Source: Stieleria maiorica
GTDB lineage: Bacteria; Planctomycetota; Planctomycetia; Pirellulales; Pirellulaceae
Reading direction: 5' to 3'
Length of the DNA: 64,000 nucleotides
Assembly: GCF_008035925.1 (NCBI RefSeq)
Contig: NZ_CP036264.1
Span: 7,349,641 to 7,413,640, forward strand
The notes under the pieces are model-generated. The model was not told the origin of the DNA and made no database searches. It worked only from the letters and a program-made list of their open reading frames with translations. This document shows positions 18,257 to 25,538 of this stretch, piece after piece. Numbering within the stretch: the stretch's first letter is position 1; each line of letters starts with the position of its first letter. The position numbers were made by a program, and so were the translations under genes.

Positions 18257-20356
18257 CTACGCCGGTTCTTCCTCTTCGCCGGTCCGCATCCCCAGTTGCT
18301 TCATCTTTCGATACAGATTTGATCGATGCAGATCCAGCTTCGAGGCCGCTTCGGTCATGTTGCCGCCGCATTGGTGGATCGCGTGACGGATGTGATCGAT
18401 TTGGAACAGCCGCGTCGACTCGGCCAGCGATGTCGGCAGATCGATGCGCAGAGTGCGTTGGTTGGAGTCGCGATCGTTTTCGGGCGACGTCGGTGGTTGC
18501 CGCAGTTCCAGGTCGGGAGCATGGATCATGTCACCGGTGGACAGGTAACAAACACGTTCGATCGTGTTGCGAAGCTCGCGGACGTTGCCGGGCCAGCGGT
18601 GGGACAGCAATGCGGTTTGCGCGGAGTCGGACAGGGCGGGGACTTTGCGGCCGATCTCGTAACAGAAGTGATTTAGGAAGTGGTTGGCCAACAGCAGCAC
18701 GTCGCGACCACGGGCCGCCAAATCGGGCAGCGTCAACGAGACGACATTAAGTCGAAAGAACAGGTCTTCGCGAAACCGTTTTTGGGCGATCAATTGTTCC
18801 AGCGGTTGATTGGTCGCTGCGATCACACGGACGTCGACGGGGATCGGCACGCTGCCGCCGACCCGCACGACTTCGCGCTGTTCCAACACGCGCAACAGTT
18901 TTGCTTGGCCGCCGGGGCTCATGTCGCCGACTTCGTCCAGGAACAGCGTGCCGCCGTTGGCGAGTTCAAACTTTCCGACCCGTGTGGCATTGGCGTCGGT
19001 AAAGGAGCCGCGTTCGTGTCCGAACAATTCGCTTTCCAGTAGCGATTCAACCAATGCCGCGCAATTGACCGCGATGAAGGGGCCGTTTTTACGGTCGCTT
19101 TCGTAGTGGATGTGGCGTGCGACGACTTCCTTTCCGGTTCCATTGCTGCCCAGGATCATGACCGTCAAATCGGTTTTGGCGACCTTGGTACCGCTTTCTC
19201 GCACCGCGGCGACGGCCGGGTGCTCACCGATCAGCGGTGTGCTCCGCGCGGCGTCGCGGACCAGGCGGTCACGCGACTCGGTCAACGATTGTTGTGCCCG
19301 CTGGGCTTGGATCGCGACCGCGGCGTGGGTCGCCAAGTCGGACAGCAGCAGCACATCGGAGTTGTCGAAGTGGTTTTCCAGATGGTTGATCGCTTCGAAG
19401 ACGCCGATCGTTTCACCGCGTGGGCCGATCAGCGGGACGGCGACCAGCGATCGGGTGCGGAATTCCAGAGACCGATCGACGTCGCGATTGATCCGTGCTT
19501 CGTCATCGCTGTTGGCGTTCCAGATCTGAGGCTCTTTGGTGGCCAACACCTCGCCGACGATTCCCGCATTGTCCGGAACGATCAAGGGCCGGTCGTCGAT
19601 GCCCAGGGCCGGCCGACCGATCAGTTTTTTTCGTCGCTTGTCCCACAGGAAAATGCTGGCGCGTTCGCATCCGATCAAGTCGGTCGCGGTGTCGGCGATC
19701 TGTCGCAGCAGCGTGTTCTCGTTGCTCGATTCTTGCAGCTGCGTTTGTTGCCACTTGGCGGCGGCCTCCAGCACACTGGTCAGCTGGGCAATGCGATGGC
19801 GATGACGTCCGTCGAGCTCGGTCCGGGTGATCGCCGTGACCAGCAATTGCGAGATCCGCTCCAGGCGATTGCGGTCCTGGGGCTGGATTTCCGACTCCAA
19901 CACCAGGCAACCGACCATGGGCGAGGCGACGATCGTACCGTTTTCGTTGATGTCGACCTGGCAGGGGACCACCCACCAGCGTCCGGCATTGCGGCTGTCG
20001 CCGTGGTCGATCGCGTCACTGATCAGGTCCAGCGGCAGTGCGGATGGAGGCGGGCGATGGGAGGTGTCGCCGGACGAATCGGACCAGGCATCAACGTGCC
20101 AGCGGCCTTTTTGCTGGGTCACCAGGGTGGCCGTTTCCAGGCCCAGCAGGGCGGTGAAACTCGGTAGCAGTTGTTTGACCAGTGCGGGGCGGCTGATCTG
20201 AGCCCTCAGTGCCCGAGCGACGTCGCCGGCAAAAGCGAGTTCGTCAGGCGGATTGGAGGGGGCGTGCGCGTGAAAGGAAGAGGAGTGTTGTGTCATGGTG
20301 TCCATGTTTCGCCATTGGGGCGGACGGTCGACGGGCAGACCAAAAAAACGTTTCAT
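18257..20356 (-). CDS. Sigma-54-type AAA+ transcription activator with GAF domain and altered GAFTGA loop
   Basis: Up to 699 residues (ATG 20356; ATGs at 20305 and 20296 are possible starts). Residues about 40-200 may form a first GAF-like domain. A clear GAF domain follows (about 215-370, LLRQIADTATDLIGCERASIFLWD), then an AAA+ domain with Walker A LGSNGTGKEVVARHIH, Walker B GGTLFLDEVGDM and the arginine-finger region RFREDLFFRLNVV. A Fis-type helix-turn-helix ends the protein (GGNMTEAASKLDLHRSNLYRKM). The sigma-54 contact loop, normally GAFTGA, reads GSFTDA (18992-19009). No receiver domain is present, so control is probably by ligand binding to GAF. It is divergent from fabI. Confidence 0.9.
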   Translation of the reverse strand: MKRFFGLPVDRPPQWRNMDTMTQHSSSFHAHAPSNPPDELAFAGDVARALRAQISRPALVKQLLPSFTALLGLETATLVTQQKGRWHVDAWSDSSGDTSHRPPPSALPLDLISDAIDHGDSRNAGRWWVVPCQVDINENGTIVASPMVGCLVLESEIQPQDRNRLERISQLLVTAITRTELDGRHRHRIAQLTSVLEAAAKWQQTQLQESSNENTLLRQIADTATDLIGCERASIFLWDKRRKKLIGRPALGIDDRPLIVPDNAGIVGEVLATKEPQIWNANSDDEARINRDVDRSLEFRTRSLVAVPLIGPRGETIGVFEAINHLENHFDNSDVLLLSDLATHAAVAIQAQRAQQSLTESRDRLVRDAARSTPLIGEHPAVAAVRESGTKVAKTDLTVMILGSNGTGKEVVARHIHYESDRKNGPFIAVNCAALVESLLESELFGHERGSFTDANATRVGKFELANGGTLFLDEVGDMSPGGQAKLLRVLEQREVVRVGGSVPIPVDVRVIAATNQPLEQLIAQKRFREDLFFRLNVVSLTLPDLAARGRDVLLLANHFLNHFCYEIGRKVPALSDSAQTALLSHRWPGNVRELRNTIERVCYLSTGDMIHAPDLELRQPPTSPENDRDSNQRTLRIDLPTSLAESTRLFQIDHIRHAIHQCGGNMTEAASKLDLHRSNLYRKMKQLGMRTGEEEEPA

Positions 20357-20490
20357 GAGGACAAGTGCCGCCGGATCGCCGTTGGCAAATAGACGAAGTC
20401 GCCTACTTCACGCTATCCTGTTCGCCCCGCAACAAATGCGTGCGACCGAGGCGCGTGACTTTTCCCTTTTCATTAGGAATACAAATCGAG

Positions 20491-21306
20491 ATGCAATTTC
20501 AGGGTAAGAAGGGGCTGATTTTAGGGGTCGCCAACGAAAACTCGATTGCTTGGGCGATTGCTCAAGAAATCATGAACGCCGGCGGAGTGTGCGGATTCAC
20601 CCACCTGCCGGATCGGCCGGACGATGATCGACAGCGAAATCGACGCCGTGTGTCCCAGTTGACCGACAAGTATGAAAACGCAGCTTTTCTGCTACCCATG
20701 GACGCGCAGAAAGATGACGACATCCGCAGCGTATTCGAACAGACGACAGAAAAATTTGGAAAAATCGACTTTGTCCTCCATTCGATCGCGTTTGCCGACC
20801 GTCAGGACTTGGCCCGTGACACGATTGAGACCAGCCGTGCGGGATTTGCCTTGGCGATGGATGTCAGCGTGTACACGTTGCTGGCCTGTGCCAACGCCGC
20901 CAAACCGATCATGAATCCGGGGGGCGCGATCGCGGCGATGACATATTTCGGTGGCGAGAAGTGCGTCCCGGGGTACAACGTGATGGGGATTTGCAAAGCG
21001 GCCTTGGAGGCTGCGGTCCGCTACGCCGCGTATGACCTTGGGCCGTCGGACATCCGTGTCAACGCGCTTTCGGCCGGCCCGGTGCGGACGCTGGCCGGCC
21101 GTGCGGCGGGCGTCGAAGACATGTTGAAGCTGTACGATAGAATGGCGCCGCTGGGGCGAAACATCACCCACGAGGAGGTCGGGCGGACGGGGGCATTCCT
21201 GTTGAGCGACCTGAGCCAGGGGATCACCGGTGAGATTCTGCATGTCGATGGCGGCTACAACGCGATGGGCAGCCCCGGCCGTTTGCTGGATGATTTGAAA
21301 TCGTAG
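20491..21306 (+). CDS. fabI: Enoyl-[acyl-carrier-protein] reductase (NADH)
   Basis: 271 residues from ATG 20491, where the family match begins (MQFQGKKGLILGVANENSIA); an agga lies 12 bases upstream. An ATG at 20365 opens the frame but adds unrelated sequence. Features: the FabI nucleotide signature GVANENSIAWAIAQ, the catalytic Tyr-x6-Lys as YNVMGICK, SAGPVRTLAGRAAG, and a C-terminal GEILHVDGGYNAMG. It catalyses the last step of each fatty-acid elongation cycle. It stands alone, not in a fab cluster, and is divergent from the activator gene across a shared promoter region of 130-190 bases. Confidence 0.95.
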   Translation: MQFQGKKGLILGVANENSIAWAIAQEIMNAGGVCGFTHLPDRPDDDRQRNRRRVSQLTDKYENAAFLLPMDAQKDDDIRSVFEQTTEKFGKIDFVLHSIAFADRQDLARDTIETSRAGFALAMDVSVYTLLACANAAKPIMNPGGAIAAMTYFGGEKCVPGYNVMGICKAALEAAVRYAAYDLGPSDIRVNALSAGPVRTLAGRAAGVEDMLKLYDRMAPLGRNITHEEVGRTGAFLLSDLSQGITGEILHVDGGYNAMGSPGRLLDDLKS

Positions 21307-21355
21307 AACCGTTTCCTTCTTCCATTTGTTTTTTTCTACCAACGCAAGAGATTCC

Positions 21356-21949
21356 ATGGTCCGAACCGCAAGCACGATGTTGCCGCTGGGCACGAAGGCA
21401 CCTGATTTTTCGCTTCCCGAATGTGACGGCGGGACCGTCAGTTTGTCGGATTTGGCGGGCAAGAAGGCGTTGCTGGTGATGTTCATGTGCAATCACTGCC
21501 CGTACGTCAAGCATGTCGCCGATCAGCTGAAATCACTCAGCGACGACTACATGGCCAAGGGAGTCGCAGTGGTCGCGATCAGCAGTAACGACGCGGACGA
21601 GTATCCCGATGATTCTCCGGAGGCGATGTCGCGGGAGAAGGTGCAGCGTGGGTATGCGTTTGAGTACCTGTACGATGCCGATCAATCGGTTGCCCGAGCC
21701 TACGCGGCGGCCTGCACGCCTGATTTCTTTCTGTTCGACGCCGACCAGAAACTGGTTTATCGGGGGCAGCTGGATTCATCGCGACCGGGCAGTGACATCC
21801 CGGTCACGGGGGAAGACTTGCGCGCGGCGTTGGACGCGGTGCTTGCCGGCCAGGCTCCGAGCAGCGAGCAGCGTCCGTCGTTGGGCTGCAACATCAAGTG
21901 GAAGTCCGGCAACGAGCCCGACTACTTCAATGCTGCGGGTGCCAGCTGA
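21356..21949 (+). CDS. Thioredoxin-fold peroxiredoxin/redoxin family protein
   Basis: 197 residues from ATG 21356. After MLPLGTKAPDFSLPECDGG comes FMCNHCPYVKHVADQL, a CxxC active site in the context typical of the AhpC/TSA-like 'thioredoxin family protein' group, then a cis-Pro region CTPDFFLFDADQKLVYRGQ. A C-terminal SLGCNIKWKSGNEPDYF is also characteristic of this group. No signal peptide, so probably cytoplasmic. Likely a thiol reductant or peroxide-scavenging protein; the exact substrate is unknown. Its TGA is followed immediately by the GTG of the next gene, indicating coupling. Confidence 0.88.
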   Translation: MVRTASTMLPLGTKAPDFSLPECDGGTVSLSDLAGKKALLVMFMCNHCPYVKHVADQLKSLSDDYMAKGVAVVAISSNDADEYPDDSPEAMSREKVQRGYAFEYLYDADQSVARAYAAACTPDFFLFDADQKLVYRGQLDSSRPGSDIPVTGEDLRAALDAVLAGQAPSSEQRPSLGCNIKWKSGNEPDYFNAAGAS

Positions 21950-22870
21950 GTGCTGACTTATCTGCAGGATCTGACGTTGCGGTTGGCCGCCGGAGCGATG
22001 CGTTTGGACGATTCGGTTCGTCAGACGCATGGTGCTTGGTTGGCCGGGCAGCAGCGTGCCGACGGAGGGTTCGCCGGGCGCGAAGGCGGCAGCGATCCCT
22101 ACTACACCGCGTTTGCCCTGCGCGGGTTGTGGATTCTTGATGCGCTGACGCCGGAGATCGGACAGGCGGCGGCTGGGTTCTTGCGTGGCCGGCTGGACCA
22201 GCGCGAAGGCATTGTGGATCTGATCTCGTTGATTTTTGGCGCGGCGATTTGCGAGATGGCGGTCGACGCAGAGGTGATCGGAGAGGAAGATGGCGGCTGG
22301 GTGGATAACGTCGCCGAGTTGCTTGAATCGCTGCGGACCGATGACGGTGGTTATGCCAAGAGTCCCGAGGGGCGTGCGGGGAGCACGTACCAGACGTTCC
22401 TGTCGGTGCTGTGTTTGGAATTGATGGGGCGACAACCGCGACGGTCTGAAACAGTGCTCGAGTTTTTGGATTCGCAGGCGCATCCCGAAGGCGGGTACTT
22501 GGAGATTCGTGCGGCGAAGCGGGCGGGAGTGAATCCGACGGCGGCGGCGATCGGGACGTTGAAGACACTCGGGGCAATGGATCGGGTGGACCGTGCGACG
22601 ACGATCGACTTCTTGGCCGAGATGCAGTCCGATGAAGGAGGTTTGACGGCCAACACGCGGATTCCGTTCGCCGACTTGCTCAGCAGTTGCACCGGCATGA
22701 TCACGCTGGAGGATTTGGATGCCAGTGATGCGGTGGATCGGGAGGCGGTGCGTCGATATGCCGAATCGATGCAAGCCGACGGCGGCGGGTTCACCGGGTT
22801 TGCGCTCGATCACATTGCCGACGTCGAATACACGTTTTATGGTTTGGCGACGTTAGCGTTGACGGTTTGA
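21950..22870 (+). CDS. Prenyltransferase/squalene-cyclase-repeat protein
   Basis: 306 residues from a GTG directly after the thioredoxin stop codon. It is built of alpha-alpha barrel repeats with QxxDGGF-type motifs: QRADGGFAGREGGSDPYYTAFA, LRTDDGGYAKSPEG, SHPEGGY-like units, MQSDEGGLTANTR and MQADGGGFTGFA. These resemble beta subunits of protein geranylgeranyltransferases and terpene cyclase barrels. Bacterial homologues of this size are common in planctomycetes and have no settled function. I see no DxDD cyclase motif, so an enzymatic terpene cyclase is unlikely. Cotranscription with the thioredoxin-like gene is likely. Confidence 0.82.
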   Translation: MLTYLQDLTLRLAAGAMRLDDSVRQTHGAWLAGQQRADGGFAGREGGSDPYYTAFALRGLWILDALTPEIGQAAAGFLRGRLDQREGIVDLISLIFGAAICEMAVDAEVIGEEDGGWVDNVAELLESLRTDDGGYAKSPEGRAGSTYQTFLSVLCLELMGRQPRRSETVLEFLDSQAHPEGGYLEIRAAKRAGVNPTAAAIGTLKTLGAMDRVDRATTIDFLAEMQSDEGGLTANTRIPFADLLSSCTGMITLEDLDASDAVDREAVRRYAESMQADGGGFTGFALDHIADVEYTFYGLATLALTV

Positions 22871-22991
22871 GGGTTGGGGTGACGGATGGGGTGCGTGCGC
22901 TGCGGGGCAGGCAGGGTGCGAACCGAGACTGCAGCAGCGGTTAGACTGCTGTGAAGATTGCCATTTATTCAAGACGGTTGACCTGAGCACC

Positions 22992-23666
22992 ATGACGATT
23001 CTTTCTGTCCAAGACATCTCCAAATCGTTTGCGACCGCGGGGGATCCGTTGGAAGTTTTGCGCGGGGTGACGTTGGAGCTTGCCGGCGGTCAGTCGTTGG
23101 CGATTGTGGGTCCCAGCGGCAGCGGCAAGAGCACGCTATTGCAGATTCTGGGGACACTTGATCGCCCGGATGGCGGCAGCGTCCGGCTGGACGGAGAGGA
23201 TCCGTTCGAGCTCGACGACACGCGGTTGGCCCATTGGCGAAATCGGCGGGTGGGCTTCATTTTTCAAGACCATCACCTGTTGCCGCAGTTGTCCGTAATC
23301 GAGAACGTGTTGGTGCCATCGTTGGCGGTGGGGCGAGCTTCGGCGGAGCATGTCGACCGAGCGAACGAGTTGCTCGATGCGGTGGGGCTCAGCGGGCGGA
23401 CGACGCATTTGCCCGGCGAGCTTTCTGGCGGCGAGCGAGAGCGGGTGGCGATCGCGCGGGCCTTGCTGATGCGCCCGGGGCTGGTGTTGGCGGATGAACC
23501 GACCGGGAACCTTGATCGGAGGACCGCCGAGTCCGTCACCGCGGTTTTGCAGGCACTGCAGAAAGAGAACGACGCGATTCTGATTTGCGTCACCCACAGC
23601 GACGCCTTAGCCGCAGCAATGGACCAGCGCAAAGAGCTCGTCGACGGCCAACTCGTCGCCGGATAA
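22992..23666 (+). CDS. ABC transporter ATP-binding protein, LolD/MacB type
   Basis: 224 residues with all ABC signatures: Walker A VGPSGSGKSTLLQILG, Q-loop FIFQDHHLLPQLSVIENV, signature LSGGERERVAIARALL, Walker B LVLADEPTGNLD, and the switch His in CVTHSDALA. The spacing and the HHLLPQL motif match LolD, which powers lipoprotein release, or related MacB/FtsE-type exporters. No permease gene (LolC/E or MacB-like) lies on either side. The upstream gene is unrelated and downstream is a repeat array and transposase, so the partner is elsewhere or was separated by rearrangement. Confidence 0.9.
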   Translation: MTILSVQDISKSFATAGDPLEVLRGVTLELAGGQSLAIVGPSGSGKSTLLQILGTLDRPDGGSVRLDGEDPFELDDTRLAHWRNRRVGFIFQDHHLLPQLSVIENVLVPSLAVGRASAEHVDRANELLDAVGLSGRTTHLPGELSGGERERVAIARALLMRPGLVLADEPTGNLDRRTAESVTAVLQALQKENDAILICVTHSDALAAAMDQRKELVDGQLVAG

Positions 23667-23677
23667 CCCCCCCGCCC

Positions 23678-23793
23678 AAATAGTGCCACCCACCAACCAC
23701 TAAATGGTGCCACCCACCAACCAATAAATGGTGCCACCCACCAACCACTAAATGGTGCCACCCACCAACCACTAAATGGTGCCACCCACCAAA
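23678..23793 (+). repeat. 24-bp tandem repeat array, REP-like, left of transposase
   Basis: Nearly five units of 24 bp (aaatggtgccacccaccaac plus cact) at 23678, 23702, 23726, 23750 and 23774. Single truncated units (aaatggtgcca) follow at about 23810 and 23879. It starts 11 bases past the ABC gene stop. The core reappears in opposite orientation at 25465-25522 on the other side of the transposase. Confidence 0.95.
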
Positions 23794-23996
23794 CCCTCCG
23801 CCGATGCCCAAATGGTGCCACTTGCCCAAAAGCTTCAAGGTGCTGACACCCACCGATTAACCGCATCCATTGATGATCAAATGGTGCCGTCTACCTAGCA
23901 TGCTTCACCCAGGTGGTGTGCGCTAATCCACCTGTGGATTGACTGCCGGGGGGTGAGTGCTAGAATTTCCGGACTCACTTTTGGGGGGGGACAACC

Positions 23997-25157
23997 ATGG
24001 GGCGTGCATTGCGGTCGGAGCAGTTTGATCCGGCGGAGATTTCGATGATGCACTGCGTGCAGCGGTGCGTGCGAAGGGCCTATCTGGCCGGTGTGGATCC
24101 GCAGACCGGAAAGGATTACGGCTTTCGCCGTGAATGGATCCGGCGGCGGATGGAGGCCCTCGCTTCGGTTTTTGGCGTCGATGTGCTGACCTACGCCATC
24201 CTCTCCAATCACATGCACCTGATCCTTCGCAACCGCCCCGACGTCGTTCAAGCCTGGTCGGATCAGGAGGTCGCGATTCGCTGGCTAAGAGTCTTTCCCG
24301 GGCGGCGACTGGAAGAACACCTCGCCGAACCGACCGAAAACGATGTCGCCACTTTGGCACGTGACAAGGAAAGGCTGGCAGAGATTCGACATCGACTATC
24401 GGATCTGTCCTGGTTCATGCGTGCACTGAGTGAACCGATCGCCCGCATGGCCAACAAACAGGATGAATGCACGGGACGGTTCTGGGAGGGCCGTTTCAAG
24501 GCGCAGGCGATTGCCGATGAAGCGGGCTTGCTGGCCTGTGCGATGTACGTGGACCTGAATCCGGTTCGGGCGGCGATGGCGGAAACGCCGGATCAGGCCC
24601 CTCACACCTCGGCCTACGACCGCATCAAAGCAGATCAAGGTGACCAGATCGACTCAGCGGCGTTTGACTTGGTTCCCGTTGACACGGCAGAGGCAGGGAA
24701 AACGATTCGCGAAACGCCGGTCGAAGCGTTGAAGGAGCGACGCAAGAAGAAACGCGTCAATCCGACCGGCAAGCGGATTCGGCGTGACGGCTGGCTGGCG
24801 CCGTTTCGGCTGGGGAAGAAGCCGGCGAGTGACCCAGAGCTCAGCGAAGGCGGCGTGCGCGCCAGTGACAAGGGGTTTCTGGATCTGGACTGGGGCGACT
24901 ATTTGAAGTTGCTGCGGTGGACGGCCAAGCAAAGTGACGAAGGGTCGGGGCGCGAAGTTCCCGAGGGCATGCAGTCGGTGCTGACCCGATTGGGAATCGA
25001 TCTGTCGATGTGGCGTGACTTGGTATGGAACTTCAAGCGGTACTTTGGCCAGAGCTGTTGCGCGGGATCACCGAGCGCGATGGGCAAGTTCGCTGAATCG
25101 ACCGGCCGTCACTGGTCCAAGGGGCAGCGGAGCGTCGCCCAATGCTTCGCCGCGTGA
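23997..25157 (+). CDS. REP-associated tyrosine transposase-like protein (Y1/HUH)
   Basis: 386 residues from ATG 23997, preceded by a run of eight G. The N-terminal part is a Y1_Tnp domain: the HUH metal motif occurs as LSNHMHLILRNRP (His-Met-His), and RFWEGRFKAQAIADEAGLLACAMYVDLNPVRAAM is the typical end of RAYT-type domains, with a candidate catalytic Tyr in the last helix. The C-terminal 170 residues are basic (ERRKKKRVNPTGKRIRR) and probably bind DNA. RAYTs process single-stranded REP hairpins; they are domesticated IS200/IS605 relatives. Inverted REP-like repeats flank this gene (23678-23793 and 25465-25522), which supports the assignment. No frameshift is seen, so it may be functional. 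Confidence 0.88.
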   Translation: MGRALRSEQFDPAEISMMHCVQRCVRRAYLAGVDPQTGKDYGFRREWIRRRMEALASVFGVDVLTYAILSNHMHLILRNRPDVVQAWSDQEVAIRWLRVFPGRRLEEHLAEPTENDVATLARDKERLAEIRHRLSDLSWFMRALSEPIARMANKQDECTGRFWEGRFKAQAIADEAGLLACAMYVDLNPVRAAMAETPDQAPHTSAYDRIKADQGDQIDSAAFDLVPVDTAEAGKTIRETPVEALKERRKKKRVNPTGKRIRRDGWLAPFRLGKKPASDPELSEGGVRASDKGFLDLDWGDYLKLLRWTAKQSDEGSGREVPEGMQSVLTRLGIDLSMWRDLVWNFKRYFGQSCCAGSPSAMGKFAESTGRHWSKGQRSVAQCFAA

Positions 25158-25538
25158 AAGTGATGGCGTGCGGCAGGTGACGCCTTTGAATCGCTGTGGG
25201 TCACGCGGCGGAACACTTTCCGGCAGTCCCGCGGTCGGCCGCAAGGGAGTGACGAGGGCAGGGCGACGCGTCTAGGCCTTGATCGCAAATCGGCGAAGTG
25301 AGGCTGCGATCTTCTGCGCGGCCATCTGTTCAGCGTTTATGTCTTTCGGCGATCTCCTGGATGATCGAACGTTCAACTTCCGTGCAGCATCGGTGGATTT
25401 CTCGGTGTCTCCGCATTCTCCTGCCCAGACATATACCTGACCGCTCAGAATTAGGGGCATAGTTTCGTGGGTGGCACCAAAGCGGAGGCGTCGGACTGAC
25501 TATTGTTGGGTGGCACCAAATTGGAGGGGGGGCGGCGG
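25158..25538. other. Gap between transposase and ftsK
   Basis: No convincing gene. 25275-25440 read on the minus strand resembles degraded coding sequence (short fragments such as RREIHR-like and IIQEIAERHKR in different frames) and may be a remnant. The ftsK-proximal end contains the right-hand REP-like copies. Confidence 0.4.
25465..25522 (-). repeat. Inverted REP-like copies right of the transposase
   Basis: Two copies of gggtggcaccaaa (about 25468-25481 and 25507-25520). On the minus strand they read tttggtgccaccca, the same core as the left array but in opposite orientation, so the transposase gene is bracketed by inverted repeats. Confidence 0.85.

Noticed and set aside
23678-23793. 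Possible CRISPR array
   Set aside because: The 24-bp units are directly adjacent with no spacers, and no cas genes are present.
25272-25460. Small minus-strand frame between transposase and ftsK
   Set aside because: Coding-like pieces occur in different frames with stops between them; at best a degraded remnant, not a gene.
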